From: Flavobacterium galactosidilyticum
GTDB lineage: Bacteria > Bacteroidota > Bacteroidia > Flavobacteriales > Flavobacteriaceae
Assembly: GCF_020911945.1 (NCBI RefSeq)
Contig: NZ_CP087135.1
Location: 496,001-560,000, forward strand
DNA length: 64,000 bases
Reading direction: 5' to 3'
Below the pieces are notes generated by a model. The model ran no database searches, was not told the origin of the DNA, and saw only the letters and a list, made by a program, of their open reading frames with translations. Both the position numbers and the translations under genes were made by a program. Below, piece by piece: positions 50,238 to 60,900 of this stretch (position 1 is the first letter of the stretch; each line of letters begins with the position of its first letter).

Positions 50238-52935
50238 CATTGGACTCTTTCTAATATTAGTGGTTTATGTATCCATACTTTTTTATATCGCCCATTGGTC
50301 TGAAAAAATAAGTCATTCTAAATGGACAAATAATGCCTATATCTATTCCTTTTCATTAGCCGTATATTGTACAGCCTGGACGTACTATGGTAGTATTGGA
50401 ATGGCGGCAAGTTCTGGCTTAAGTTATTTAACTATTTATTTAGGTCCAATTATAATTATTCCTACATGGATGATTGTCCTAAAGAGAATTATTAGAATAT
50501 CGAGAGTAAATAAAATTTCCAGCATCGCTGATTTTATTTCTTTACGATATGGCAACAGTAGATTTCTTGGCGCATTGGTTACGTTAATTTGTATTTTCGG
50601 AATTGTACCTTACATCGCTTTACAATTAAAATCAATTTCAGATACGTTTCATATTGTTACAAAAACCGAAGCCACCGACAATATTTTTACCGATACCACC
50701 ACTTATGTTTGTCTCGCTTTGGCGCTATTTGCCTCTTATTACGGAACGAAGTATGTTGATGCATCTGAAAAAAGACGCGGAATTGTTACAGCGGTAGCAA
50801 TGGAATCTATTTTAAAATTAGTCTTCTTTTTAATCATTGGAATATATGTAACTTATTTTGTTTTTGATGGATTCGATGACATTTATCAAAAAGCAGCCGT
50901 TCTTAAAGATTTTGATAAAAAAAATACAATTGGCGATCTTACAAACGGAATCAACTGGTTCTTTCTTTGTATTTTATCCATGTTTGCTATTTTTTTATTA
51001 CCAAGACAATTCCACACCGCAATTGTAGAGAATAATAAAGAAACTCACATTCGAACAGCTATCTGGTTGTTCCCATTGTATTTATTGCTTTTTAATATTT
51101 TTGTATTTCCAATTGCTTGGGGTGGAAACATACTATTTAAAGGACAAAATTTAAATTCTGATACGTATTCATTGCTCATACCGCAATTTTTCAATAATAA
51201 CATTTTGACTGTTCTCGTGTTTCTGGGAGGGTTTTCAGCTGCGATTTCGATGATAGTAATATCGTGTATTTCTCTTTCGACGATGTTAAGCAATAACTTA
51301 TTGATTCCATACGGATTCATTGGATCGTTAGAGAACTCATCACAAGAAAAAAACAACAACCGCATTGTTAGAAGTAGAAAATTAGGAATATTTTTTCTGA
51401 TTATTTTGGCCTATGCCATCTATCGTATTTTCATTTTAGATTACTCACTCGTTTCCATAGGATTAGTATCCTTTGTTGTTATCGGTCAGTTGGCTCCTTC
51501 GTTTTTTGGAGCTTTATTTTGGAAAAGAGGTTCTAAGCATGGTGCTGTTACGGGAATTATCATCGGATTTTTAGTCTGTCTTTACACGCTTTTAATTCCT
51601 TATGCCATAGGAATTACAAAATCAACAAGTCTTTTTATTCAGGAAGGACTATGGGGAATTACACTTTTAAAACCTTTTCAACTTTTTGGGTTGGATTATT
51701 TAGACCCCATTCCACATGCTTTTTTTTGGAGTTTACTTCTAAACACCTTGAGCTATTTAGCGATTTCGGTAAGTTTCAAAGGAAATTATAGAGAACGTAA
51801 TTATGCCGAAATGTTTGTGGATATTGACAAATACATTACCAATCACGAGAACGCATTTGTATGGAAAGGAACCGCTTATATAAAAGATATCCAGAAGGTA
51901 TTACAGCGTTTCCTGGGTGAAGAGAGAACAAAAAGAGCGCTGACTATTTTTAATTTAAAATATAACGTCGACAAAAACATCACAACAGCTGATGCCCGAT
52001 TTATAAAATTTGCTGAGAATCTATTAACAGGTCATATAGGTACGGCTTCCGCCAAAATTCTAATATCAAGTGTTATTAAAGAAGATAAAATAAGTTTGCC
52101 AGAGGTTTTACGCATTTTAGAGGAATCGAAAGAAAACCTCATCATCAATAAAAAATTGACGGACACTTCTAATGAATTAAAAAAAATATCAGAACAATTA
52201 AAAAATGCGAATTTAGAATTGATTGACAAAGACATTCAAAAAGATGAATTTCTGGACACTGTAACGCATGAGCTAAGAACGCCAATAACCGCAATTAGAG
52301 CAGCGAGCGAAATTCTTCACGATGATGATGAAATCCCAGAAGAATTACGAAAACAATTTTTGCAAAATATTATTTCTGAATCGGATAGATTGAATCGACT
52401 GATTGATAAAATTCTAGACTTGGAAAAATTTGAAACTGGCAAACAAAAAATTTATTTGTCTAAAAATGACATTTCTAAAACGATAAAAAACACACTAGAT
52501 TCGTTGCAGCAATTAATAAAAAACAAAAAAATAACTGTCGAATTCAACGAAGCTTCTTACGAGATAAAAGCTTTTTACGATGAAGAACGAATCATTCAAG
52601 TAATAAACAATTTACTATCTAATGCTATAAAATTCAGTTCTAATACAAATGGAAAAATAGTGATTTCGATTCATGAAAACAAACAGGTTATAGAAGTCAA
52701 AATACACAACAATGGCAAAGAAATTAAGAAAGAAGATCTTGAGGTTATTTTTGATAAATTCTATCAATCTCGAAATCAAAATGTAAAAAAACCAGTAGGA
52801 AGTGGATTAGGATTAGCCATTTGTAAAAAAATTATTGAACACCATAAAGGAAAGATTTGGGCGGAAGACAACGTAGTAGATGGAGCGACATTTACTTTTA
52901 CCTTACCTAATTATAACACAGCAGAAAACCGTTAA
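50230..52935 (+). CDS. Sodium:solute symporter-histidine kinase fusion (CbrA-like)
   Basis: The 901-residue protein has an N-terminal SLC5-type domain of about 13 helices (1-530) with the stretch FSLAVYCTAWTYYGSIG, a linker with a coiled coil (about 635-675), and a kinase core. The H-box is in TVTHELRTPITAIRAA, the N-box in NNLLSNAIKFSS and the G-box in GSGLGLAICKKIIEHHKG. The arrangement resembles CbrA, a sensor that may use its carrier part to detect the substrate. The receiver-only regulator starts 5 bp after its stop, and acyl-CoA synthetase genes follow. Confidence 0.9.
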   Translation: MNSIGLFLILVVYVSILFYIAHWSEKISHSKWTNNAYIYSFSLAVYCTAWTYYGSIGMAASSGLSYLTIYLGPIIIIPTWMIVLKRIIRISRVNKISSIADFISLRYGNSRFLGALVTLICIFGIVPYIALQLKSISDTFHIVTKTEATDNIFTDTTTYVCLALALFASYYGTKYVDASEKRRGIVTAVAMESILKLVFFLIIGIYVTYFVFDGFDDIYQKAAVLKDFDKKNTIGDLTNGINWFFLCILSMFAIFLLPRQFHTAIVENNKETHIRTAIWLFPLYLLLFNIFVFPIAWGGNILFKGQNLNSDTYSLLIPQFFNNNILTVLVFLGGFSAAISMIVISCISLSTMLSNNLLIPYGFIGSLENSSQEKNNNRIVRSRKLGIFFLIILAYAIYRIFILDYSLVSIGLVSFVVIGQLAPSFFGALFWKRGSKHGAVTGIIIGFLVCLYTLLIPYAIGITKSTSLFIQEGLWGITLLKPFQLFGLDYLDPIPHAFFWSLLLNTLSYLAISVSFKGNYRERNYAEMFVDIDKYITNHENAFVWKGTAYIKDIQKVLQRFLGEERTKRALTIFNLKYNVDKNITTADARFIKFAENLLTGHIGTASAKILISSVIKEDKISLPEVLRILEESKENLIINKKLTDTSNELKKISEQLKNANLELIDKDIQKDEFLDTVTHELRTPITAIRAASEILHDDDEIPEELRKQFLQNIISESDRLNRLIDKILDLEKFETGKQKIYLSKNDISKTIKNTLDSLQQLIKNKKITVEFNEASYEIKAFYDEERIIQVINNLLSNAIKFSSNTNGKIVISIHENKQVIEVKIHNNGKEIKKEDLEVIFDKFYQSRNQNVKKPVGSGLGLAICKKIIEHHKGKIWAEDNVVDGATFTFTLPNYNTAENR

Positions 52936-52939
52936 CGAA

Positions 52940-53302
52940 ATGAAAAAGATATTAATTGTAGATGACGAACCAAATATAGTAATGGCACTAGAATATACAT
53001 TCAAGAAAAACAATTTTGAAGTTTTTATAGCGCGTGATGGATACGAAGCATTAGACATTTTAAAAAAACAACTTCCTGATGTAATCATTCTAGATGTAAT
53101 GATGCCAATGGTGGACGGTTATGCAACATTAGAACAAATCAAAAAAGACGAAAGTCTTCAACACTGTAAAGTGATATTTCTTTCGGCCAAAAATAAAGAG
53201 AAGGATATCGAAACGGGACTTTCATTGGGCGCTAATTTATACGTTACAAAGCCTTTTTCAATCAAGAAATTAGTCGATCAAGTTCATGAATTAATTCAAT
53301 AA
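52940..53302 (+). CDS. Single-domain response regulator
   Basis: The protein of about 120 residues is a bare receiver domain: acidic pair D8-D9, phosphate acceptor D52 in ILDVMMP, and K104 in VTKPF. There is no DNA-binding output, so it must act through other proteins or pass phosphate on. The ATG at 52940 is used; the frame extends upstream into the kinase gene, but those residues are not receiver-like. It is the natural partner of the kinase encoded 5 bp upstream and lies 15 bp before the broken synthetase gene. Confidence 0.9.
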   Translation: MKKILIVDDEPNIVMALEYTFKKNNFEVFIARDGYEALDILKKQLPDVIILDVMMPMVDGYATLEQIKKDESLQHCKVIFLSAKNKEKDIETGLSLGANLYVTKPFSIKKLVDQVHELIQ

Positions 53303-53317
53303 CAAAAAACCATTGTC

Positions 53318-55219
53318 ATGACTTACAAAGAAATATACACAGAAAGCATCGAGCAACCTGAAAAATTCTGGAAACACCACGCTGATGAAATTGAGTGGTA
53401 CAGCAAACCGTAAATTATTACATCTGAAGATGAAAACGGATATCCGCTTTGGTACAAAGATGGCGAATTGAACGTTTGCTATTTAGCTATAGACAAACAC
53501 ATTCAGGATGGTTATGGAAATAATACAGCGCTTATTTACGATTCTCCTGTTACACAAAATATAAAAAAATACACCTTTTTAGAGGTCAAAACTGAAGTAG
53601 CAAAACTAGCAGGAGGAATGCTTTCGTTAGGTTTAAAAAAAGGCGATACTGCCGTAATTTACATGCCTATGATTCCACAGGCTGCATTTGCAATGCTTGC
53701 CTGTGCGAGGATTGGGGTTACACATTCCGTGGTTTTTGGCGGTTTTGCACCTCATGAATTAGCCATTCGTATTGATGATTGCAAGCCTAGAGTGATTATT
53801 ACAGCATCCTCAGGAATCGAAATTGATCGTTTGATTGCCTACAAACCATTAGTTGATGAGGCTATTGAACTCGCCTCACACAGACCCAAGAAAGTAATTG
53901 TTTTTAATAGAAAATTAGGCGCAAGAGTTCCCTTCAAAAAATACGATGTTGACTACGATGCACTAATTTACGGATCAGAGGAAACAGCTTGCGTACCTGT
54001 TAACACAACACATCCTTTATACATATTATACACATCAGGCACAACCGGAAAACCAAAAGGTGTAGTTCGTGACACTGGTGGATATGCCGTAGCGTTAAAA
54101 TTTTCAATGACTCACATATACAATATCAAACCAGATGAAGTTTTTTGGGCCGCGTCTGATGTGGGTTGGGTTGTAGGTCATAGTTTTATCGTTTACGGGC
54201 CCTTAATCAACAGAAATACAACAGTAATTTTTGAAGGAAAGCCAATAAAAACACCCGATGCAAGTACTTTTTGGAGAGTTATCGCTGAGCATAAAGTAAA
54301 TGCTATGTTTACGGCTCCTACTGCTATTCGAGCCATAAAAAAGGAAGATCCTGATGGTGAATTTATCAAACAATACGATTTGAGTTCGCTAAAAACACAA
54401 TTTCTAGCTGGAGAACGTTGCGATATTGCTACTTTAGAATGGTATCAAAAACACATTCCCGCTCCAGCAATTGACCATTGGTGGCAAACAGAATCAGGCT
54501 GGCCAATGATTGCTAACTTAATGGGTGTTGAGCAATTACCTATAAAACCAGGCTCCGTAGGAAAAGCAGTTTGTGGCTACGACATAAGAATATTTAGTGA
54601 AGATGGAACGGAGCTAGGCGCGAATAAAGAAGGATATGTGGTAGTTAAATTACCGTTACCCCCCGGAACTTTATTAGATTTGTGGCAAGATAATCCTAGA
54701 TTTAAGTCGGGTTACTTAGATCAATTTCCAGGATATTACTTTTCTGGAGACGGAGGTTACAAAGATGATGAAGATTATATTTTTATCACCGGTAGAGTTG
54801 ACGATGTAATTAATGTGGCGGGACATCGACTTTCGACTGCTGAAATGGAAGAAGTAGTTTCCTCCCATCCTTCAGTAGCTGAATGTGCCGTAATAGGAAT
54901 TAACGATTCAATAAAAGGTCAGATTCCATTAGCCTTAGTTGTCGTAAAACTAAATGATGAAATAGAACATTATCAACTACAACAAGAAACAATAAAATTA
55001 GTACGACAGCAAATTGGCGCCGTAGCATCGCTTCAAAGTGTAGTTATTGTCGATCGATTGCCTAAAACTAGATCAGGTAAAATTTTGAGGAAATTAATGC
55101 GAAGTATTGCTGATGGTGAAAATTTCCAAATCCCATCAACAATAGATGATGAGAATATCGTTGGTGAAATTGATAGCGTATTGCAAAAATATAATATTGG
55201 AATTTATAATGTAAAATAA
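53318..55219 (+). pseudogene. Acyl-CoA synthetase (PrpE/ACSS3-like) with in-frame stop
   Basis: An ATG at 53318 begins MTYKEIYTESIEQPEKFW, a normal acetyl-CoA synthetase N-terminal domain, but a TAA at 53411-53413 (codon 32) interrupts it. The same frame then continues (SEDENGYPLWYKDGELN) without further stops for 600 codons. The AMP-binding motif YTSGTTGKPKG, HWWQTESGWP and the acylation Lys region LPKTRSGKILRKL are intact. The ESGW variant is typical of propionyl-CoA-type synthetases. Restart at a TTG (53468) would give 583 residues without the N-domain. It may be a recent mutation or a sequence error. Confidence 0.8.
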
Positions 55220-55242
55220 CAACAACTAAAACTATTTATAAA

Positions 55243-57150
55243 ATGAGTCGTTACAAAATAAACAATTTAGAAGAATACTTTAAAGAATACAAAAAATCAA
55301 TTCGTGAGCCAAGAAAATTCTGGGGCAAAATTGCCGCAGAAAACTTCATGTGGTACCAGCAGTGGGACAAAGTATTTGATTTTAACATGGCTGAAGCCGA
55401 AATAAAATGGTTTACCGATGCTAAAGTTAATATTACAAAAAACTGTATTGACAGACATCTAGCTAAAAAAGGGGACAAAACAGCAATTATTTTCGAACCT
55501 AACGATCCAAGTGAAGAAGCGATACACATTACCTACAATGAGTTACATCAAAAGGTTTGCAAAATGGCAAATGTACTTCGTGAGCAAGGCATAAAAAAAG
55601 GAGACCGAGTGTGTATTTATTTACCCATGATTCCTGAATTAGCTGTAACAATTTTAGCATGCGCCAGAATTGGAGCAATACACTCTGTTGTTTTTGCTGG
55701 ATTTTCAGCATCAGCAGTAACAGCTAGAATTAATGATAGTGAGTGTAAAATGGTTATCACATCTGATGGTGGATACCGTGGAAATAAAACCATTGACTTA
55801 AAAAGTATTGTTGATGAAGCTTTAGAAAAAACACCATGTGTTGAAAAGGTTTTAGTAGTTAAAAGAATCAATACTGAAATTAAAATGAAAGAAGGTCGTG
55901 ACCAATGGTTACAACCACTTTTAGACGAAGCATCAGATAATAATGCTGCTGAAATCATGGATGCTGAAGATCCTTTATTCATACTTTATACTTCAGGTTC
56001 AACTGGAAAACCAAAAGGAATGGTTCATACCACCGCAGGTTACATGGTTTATACCGCTTACACTTTTAAAAATGTTTTTAATTATGAAGACAATGACATT
56101 TTTTGGTGTACCGCTGATATCGGTTGGATCACTGGACACTCTTATATTTTATACGGTCCATTATTGAATGGTGCAACAACAGTAATTTTCGAAGGTGTTC
56201 CATCGTACCCTGATTACAGTCGTTTTTGGGAAGCAATAGAAAAGCATAAAGTTACTCAATTTTATACTGCACCTACCGCTATTAGAGCTTTAGCAAAAGA
56301 AAGCCTTTCTTACGTTCAAAAATATCCTTTAGCCTCTCTAAAAGTTATTGGTTCCGTAGGAGAGCCTATAAATGAGGAGGCATGGCATTGGTACAATGAC
56401 CACGTAGGAGGGAAAAGGTGTCCCCTTGTAGATACGTGGTGGCAAACTGAAACCGGTGGAATTCTAATTTCGCCATTGGCATTTGTAACGCCTACAAAAC
56501 CAACTTACGCTTCACTACCATTACCTGGTATTCAACCTACATTGATGGATGAAAAAAGAAACGAAATAGAAGGAAATCAAGTTACAGGTAGTTTGTGTAT
56601 CAAAACACCTTGGCCAGGGATTGCAAGAACTATTTGGGGTGATCATCAACGCTATAAAGAAACCTACTTTTCTGCCTTTCCAGGCAAATACTTCACTGGT
56701 GACGGCGCTTTACGTGACGAAGTAGGATATTACAGAATCACAGGCCGTGTAGATGATGTAGTAATCGTTTCTGGTCATAATCTAGGAACTGCTCCTATTG
56801 AAGATGCTATCAATGAGCATCCAGCAGTAGCTGAATCTGCTATTGTAGGTTTCCCACATGATATTAAAGGAAATGCTTTATACGGATTTGTAATTCTTAA
56901 AGAAACAGGAGAATACCGTGATAGAGAAAACCTTACTAAAGAGATTAATCAACAAATTTCAGATCACATTGGTCCAATCGCCAAAGTAGATAAAATTCAA
57001 TTTGTATCTGGATTACCTAAAACACGTTCAGGAAAAATTATGCGTCGAATATTGCGTAAAATTGCTGAAGGTGATTACTCTAATTTTGGAGATATTTCTA
57101 CTTTATTAAATCCAGAAATTGTGGAAGAAATAAAAAACGGAAAATTATAA
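55243..57150 (+). CDS. acs: Acetyl-CoA synthetase (AMP-forming)
   Basis: The complete 635-residue enzyme has the ACAS N-terminal domain (EYFKEYKKSIREPRKFWGKIA), the AMP-binding motif YTSGSTGKPKG, and DTWWQTETGG, whose Trp lines the acetyl pocket. RVDDVVIVSGHNLGTAPIE and the C-terminal Lys motif LPKTRSGKIMRRIL are also present; that Lys is the usual acetylation switch. It makes acetyl-CoA from acetate, ATP and CoA. It lies 23 bp after the broken paralogue and closes the kinase-regulator-synthetase unit before a terminator. Confidence 0.94.
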   Translation: MSRYKINNLEEYFKEYKKSIREPRKFWGKIAAENFMWYQQWDKVFDFNMAEAEIKWFTDAKVNITKNCIDRHLAKKGDKTAIIFEPNDPSEEAIHITYNELHQKVCKMANVLREQGIKKGDRVCIYLPMIPELAVTILACARIGAIHSVVFAGFSASAVTARINDSECKMVITSDGGYRGNKTIDLKSIVDEALEKTPCVEKVLVVKRINTEIKMKEGRDQWLQPLLDEASDNNAAEIMDAEDPLFILYTSGSTGKPKGMVHTTAGYMVYTAYTFKNVFNYEDNDIFWCTADIGWITGHSYILYGPLLNGATTVIFEGVPSYPDYSRFWEAIEKHKVTQFYTAPTAIRALAKESLSYVQKYPLASLKVIGSVGEPINEEAWHWYNDHVGGKRCPLVDTWWQTETGGILISPLAFVTPTKPTYASLPLPGIQPTLMDEKRNEIEGNQVTGSLCIKTPWPGIARTIWGDHQRYKETYFSAFPGKYFTGDGALRDEVGYYRITGRVDDVVIVSGHNLGTAPIEDAINEHPAVAESAIVGFPHDIKGNALYGFVILKETGEYRDRENLTKEINQQISDHIGPIAKVDKIQFVSGLPKTRSGKIMRRILRKIAEGDYSNFGDISTLLNPEIVEEIKNGKL

Positions 57151-57170
57151 AAACGAAATATTAAAACCAT

Positions 57171-57203
57171 AAAAAAGGCTGTCAGTTAATGGACAGCCTT
57201 TTT
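57171..57203. terminator. Bidirectional terminator between acs and the starch locus
   Basis: Arms AAAAAGGCTGTC and GGACAGCCTTTTT form a 12-bp stem (one end mismatch) with a short loop, with A- and T-runs on both sides. It separates two convergent units. Confidence 0.85.
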
Positions 57204-57214
57204 GCTTTTATAAA

Positions 57215-57907
57215 TTAATTAGTCTTAAAACTCCAAATTTGACCTATTACTTCTCCTCCTTTATTGTCTTTTACTACTACTTTCCAATAATAATTTGTTG
57301 AAGAGTTAGTGCTCACATCAAAAGTTTTCGACAACTGATTTGTAGTTACTTTTTGAGTAGGCGGATTTGTAGTACCCAAATACACATCATAAACTAAAAT
57401 GTCATCTTTATCAACATCTGCTGCATTCCAACTTAGAGTGATAACACCCGAATTTAACATTGAATTCAAAGTTGGCGCAACTAATTCTGGCGCAAAAGGC
57501 AAATGATTTCCCGCAACAACTCCTTCTGTGTAAAAACTATAAACAGACGAATAATCACTTGACAAATTTTTAGTATCCGTAGCTTTTACACGCCAATAAT
57601 AACTTTTGCCTTTATCTAATGTAACCGAAAAATTAGTTGCAATTATTTCAGTAGTTTTTACAATTTGCGTAAACTGATTGTCGGTTGAAATTTGAATACT
57701 ATAGGTTATTGCATCGTTATTTTTATCTGTTGATTTCTCCCATTGAAAATTAACTAAATTACTCATACATAAACTAACATTAGCAGGCAATGCCAGTAGT
57801 GGTGCCGTGGGCGCCAGATTCGTTTCGGGAGTAGTTTCAGAATCTGAACCACTTCCACAAGAAATCATAAATAAACTAATACAGGCTATATAAATATACT
57901 TTTTCAT
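57215..57907 (-). CDS. Lipoprotein with two fibronectin type III-like domains
   Basis: The 230-residue protein has a lipoprotein signal ending FMISC (Cys17), followed by GSGSDSE, an acidic stretch of the kind that sends Bacteroidota lipoproteins to the cell surface. Two Fn3-like beta-sandwich repeats follow (about 35-128 and 138-230). Each shows a core NFQWEKSTDKNNDAITY-like or LSWNAADVDKDDILVY pattern and ends in a YYWRV or YYWKV strand. It lies 2 bp after the amylase gene and probably sits with the starch machinery on the outside. No carbohydrate-binding residues can be assigned. Confidence 0.8.
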   Translation of the reverse strand: MKKYIYIACISLFMISCGSGSDSETTPETNLAPTAPLLALPANVSLCMSNLVNFQWEKSTDKNNDAITYSIQISTDNQFTQIVKTTEIIATNFSVTLDKGKSYYWRVKATDTKNLSSDYSSVYSFYTEGVVAGNHLPFAPELVAPTLNSMLNSGVITLSWNAADVDKDDILVYDVYLGTTNPPTQKVTTNQLSKTFDVSTNSSTNYYWKVVVKDNKGGEVIGQIWSFKTN

Positions 57908-57909
57908 AA

Positions 57910-60900
57910 TTATTTTTTTATTACAGAAACAGTTGTTATACTTTCTAACCCCAATTTTACTAAATAAACACCTACCGCTAGGCTTTCTATATTCAATTGT
58001 ACTTTGTTATTTAAAACAGCGTACTTTTTGTTTGAGATTAGTGCTCCAGCGGTATTATAAATTTCAATTGGAATTTCCGATTTAGAAGTTACCACTGCTA
58101 TTTCAAAATGATTTGATGTTGGATTTGGAAATAACAAAGCTAAATCATCCGTTTTATCAATCACTTTAGAAAAAGTACCTTCACATAATTTTGCTGTTTT
58201 TACTTCTAATAAATCTCCTTTTTGCACATTAAGGGAAAAAGTAGAGGAATCAGTTTCAAATTGTTCCAATCCATTTATAGAAACCTGAAAAGGCGCTGTT
58301 CCATCAGTCATTTCAATTGCAATTTTATCAAAATCCATTACAGATTTAGCCGAAATACTAGCTCCTTTAGGAATAACAATAGTATAGCACTGCTCATACG
58401 ATTCTCCTTCTACACCTATACATAGTGAATAAGTATTAGGAACTAGATTGTTAATCAACAAAGTGTTATTTGAAAATGAATAATATTGCCCATTAACTGT
58501 AGCATAATAGTTGTGTTTTTCTATAGCCGAAATGCTTATTTCACCATTATTCTTATTCAAACAAGATTCTTCTTTTGCAATTATTGTAAAATTATTTTTA
58601 GGCAATGCAAAATTTGCTGTTGTAAAATCTAAACTTGATTTTTTGTTTCCATAAATTCTATAACCGCCAGCTGGTACTGCAATTGTCATATTTACATCGG
58701 TAACGGTTAAAGGTTTGTTGTCTATTAAATTATACCAAGTTCCTGTGTATTGAAAAGCTGTGGGTACATTTTTAGTTGTAACATCAAAATTGGCAATAAT
58801 CAAAACATCTTTTAATACTGTTGAAGCTAGTTCCGAATTAGTAATTTTAATATTTACATTTAGTGAATTTGCATTAGCAATCGTAGGTGTTCCTAAAAAT
58901 ACTGGTTCTGTAGTTTTAAGTGCAATAAATTTTGCCCAATCAGAGTAAATTTTATTTCTGTTTGCATTAGCTAACCAGTTATCTGCCCATTGTTGCTGTG
59001 GTTTTGTATCTAATTTACAATCTCCTGCAATAGTAGCCGAAGCATCATTTACAGTTCCATTATTACAAGTAAAAATAGAAGCTTCGTAACCTAAATCGCC
59101 AAAATGCCAAATCATTTTTGGTCCTGGAACCAACAACGAAACCGCTCCAATTGCTGACATTCTTGACAAAGCCGTATTCAAATCTTTTACGTTATGGGCT
59201 GCATTTGTACTATTCCCAAACTTCAAATTCTTATACATTAAACGCTCTTCGTCATGACTTTCGGCATAACCCATTAATCGATTGGTTGTAAAACCACGAC
59301 TATTACTAGACATTCCAGAAATAGAACTGGCGAAGCCCATAGACAATTCGTTGTAAGCACTATTCATATTTCCCCACATCATGATTCCTTTCCTAGGGGA
59401 TTCATTTATACGGTAATTAGCCCACTGTTGCTCTTCTAGATTTGTACCTAAATGCTCAAAAATAGTATAGTGAGTTGGATCTAAAGTCCAAGAATAATCA
59501 GCATATTTTTTCAGTACATCCACTCTATCTTGTTGATAAGCATTGGTACAACTTTCATCTGCTGCGGTACAATTTTGAGTAAATCCTTTGGTTAAATCCC
59601 AACGAAAACCATCAATTTTATACTCTTCAATCCATTGCTTAATCACCCGCATTACATAGTTTTGAGTTCTAGTAGATTGATGATTGAAATCTTCTCCAAC
59701 ATTATAACTGTGTTTTGCAACCGTATTAAAATAAGGATTTTCAGTTGTTGGCGAACCAAAACCATCTCCATCAGGATCATTCATCCACATTCGAACCATC
59801 GGATTTCTTCCAAAAGCATGATTTAAAGCAACATCCAAAATTACGGCAATCCCGTTTTGATGATAAATATCAATGAGTTCTTTCAGTTTGTCTGAAGTGC
59901 CATAAAACTTATCCAAAGCCATGTGGAATGAGGTATTGTAACCCCAACTTTCATTGCCTTCAAACTCCATGACTGGCATCAACTGGATTGCATTTATTTT
60001 AAGATTTTTAAAGTATGCTATTTTATCAATTAAACTTTGATAATTTCTATTGGCATCAAAATCACGAACTAAGACCTCATAAACCACCAAATTATCTTTA
60101 GATGGTTTTACAAAATTAGTCACTTGCCAATTGTAGGGAGTCTGCCCTGTTTTAAGAACTGTCACTTCAAATTGCTGTCCAGATGGATAAACAGGCATGT
60201 TAGGATAATTCTTGCTCGGAATTCCGGGATCATCATAAGGCGACAAAACCAATGTAGAATATGGATCGGCTGTTTTTACCATAGAAGGTGAATTTGCAAG
60301 CGGAGTAGCATCCACCACCCAATATTGATACATATTGTTTACTCCAGAAACCAATCCCGATAATTCTAGCCAAAATTTTCCCGAAATAGGATCTTTTTTC
60401 ATGGCATAGGCCGATGAAGGTTGCCAATTATTAAAACTTCCTGCAACGTAAACAAAATCTTTTAAGGGAGCATCAAGAACTAAAGTTGCTTTTGTAAAAT
60501 CTGTCGAATTATAATTAATTCCATCAACTAAACCCATTAGCATTACTTCTGAAACGGTATTTGGATTTACTACAACCGAAAACTTTTTAATCAGCGTTGT
60601 AGCGCCCTGGGTTACCGCTAATTCGTAAATTTGATTCGTTATAATATTTGTATGAGAATAGGAATAACTAGAAGTACTTGCATTTGTATTGATTACACTC
60701 CCATTTGCTTTTAACGAATAACTCGCCACTCCATTTGTATTTGTGGCTGTAATAGTAAAGTTTGAACCAGAAGTTAAAACTGTAGTACTGTTTTCAATTG
60801 GTTTTGTTAATGAGACTTGAAAAGCTCCAACTTCAACCAGAATATCCTGTGATTTTTTATCACCAGTTCCGTTTTTTGCTTTTACTAAAAATCCAATTTT

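Noticed and set aside
53411..53413. Possible recoded stop (selenocysteine) in the synthetase gene.
   Set aside because: The codon is TAA, not TGA, and no Cys or active-site residue is expected at this position.
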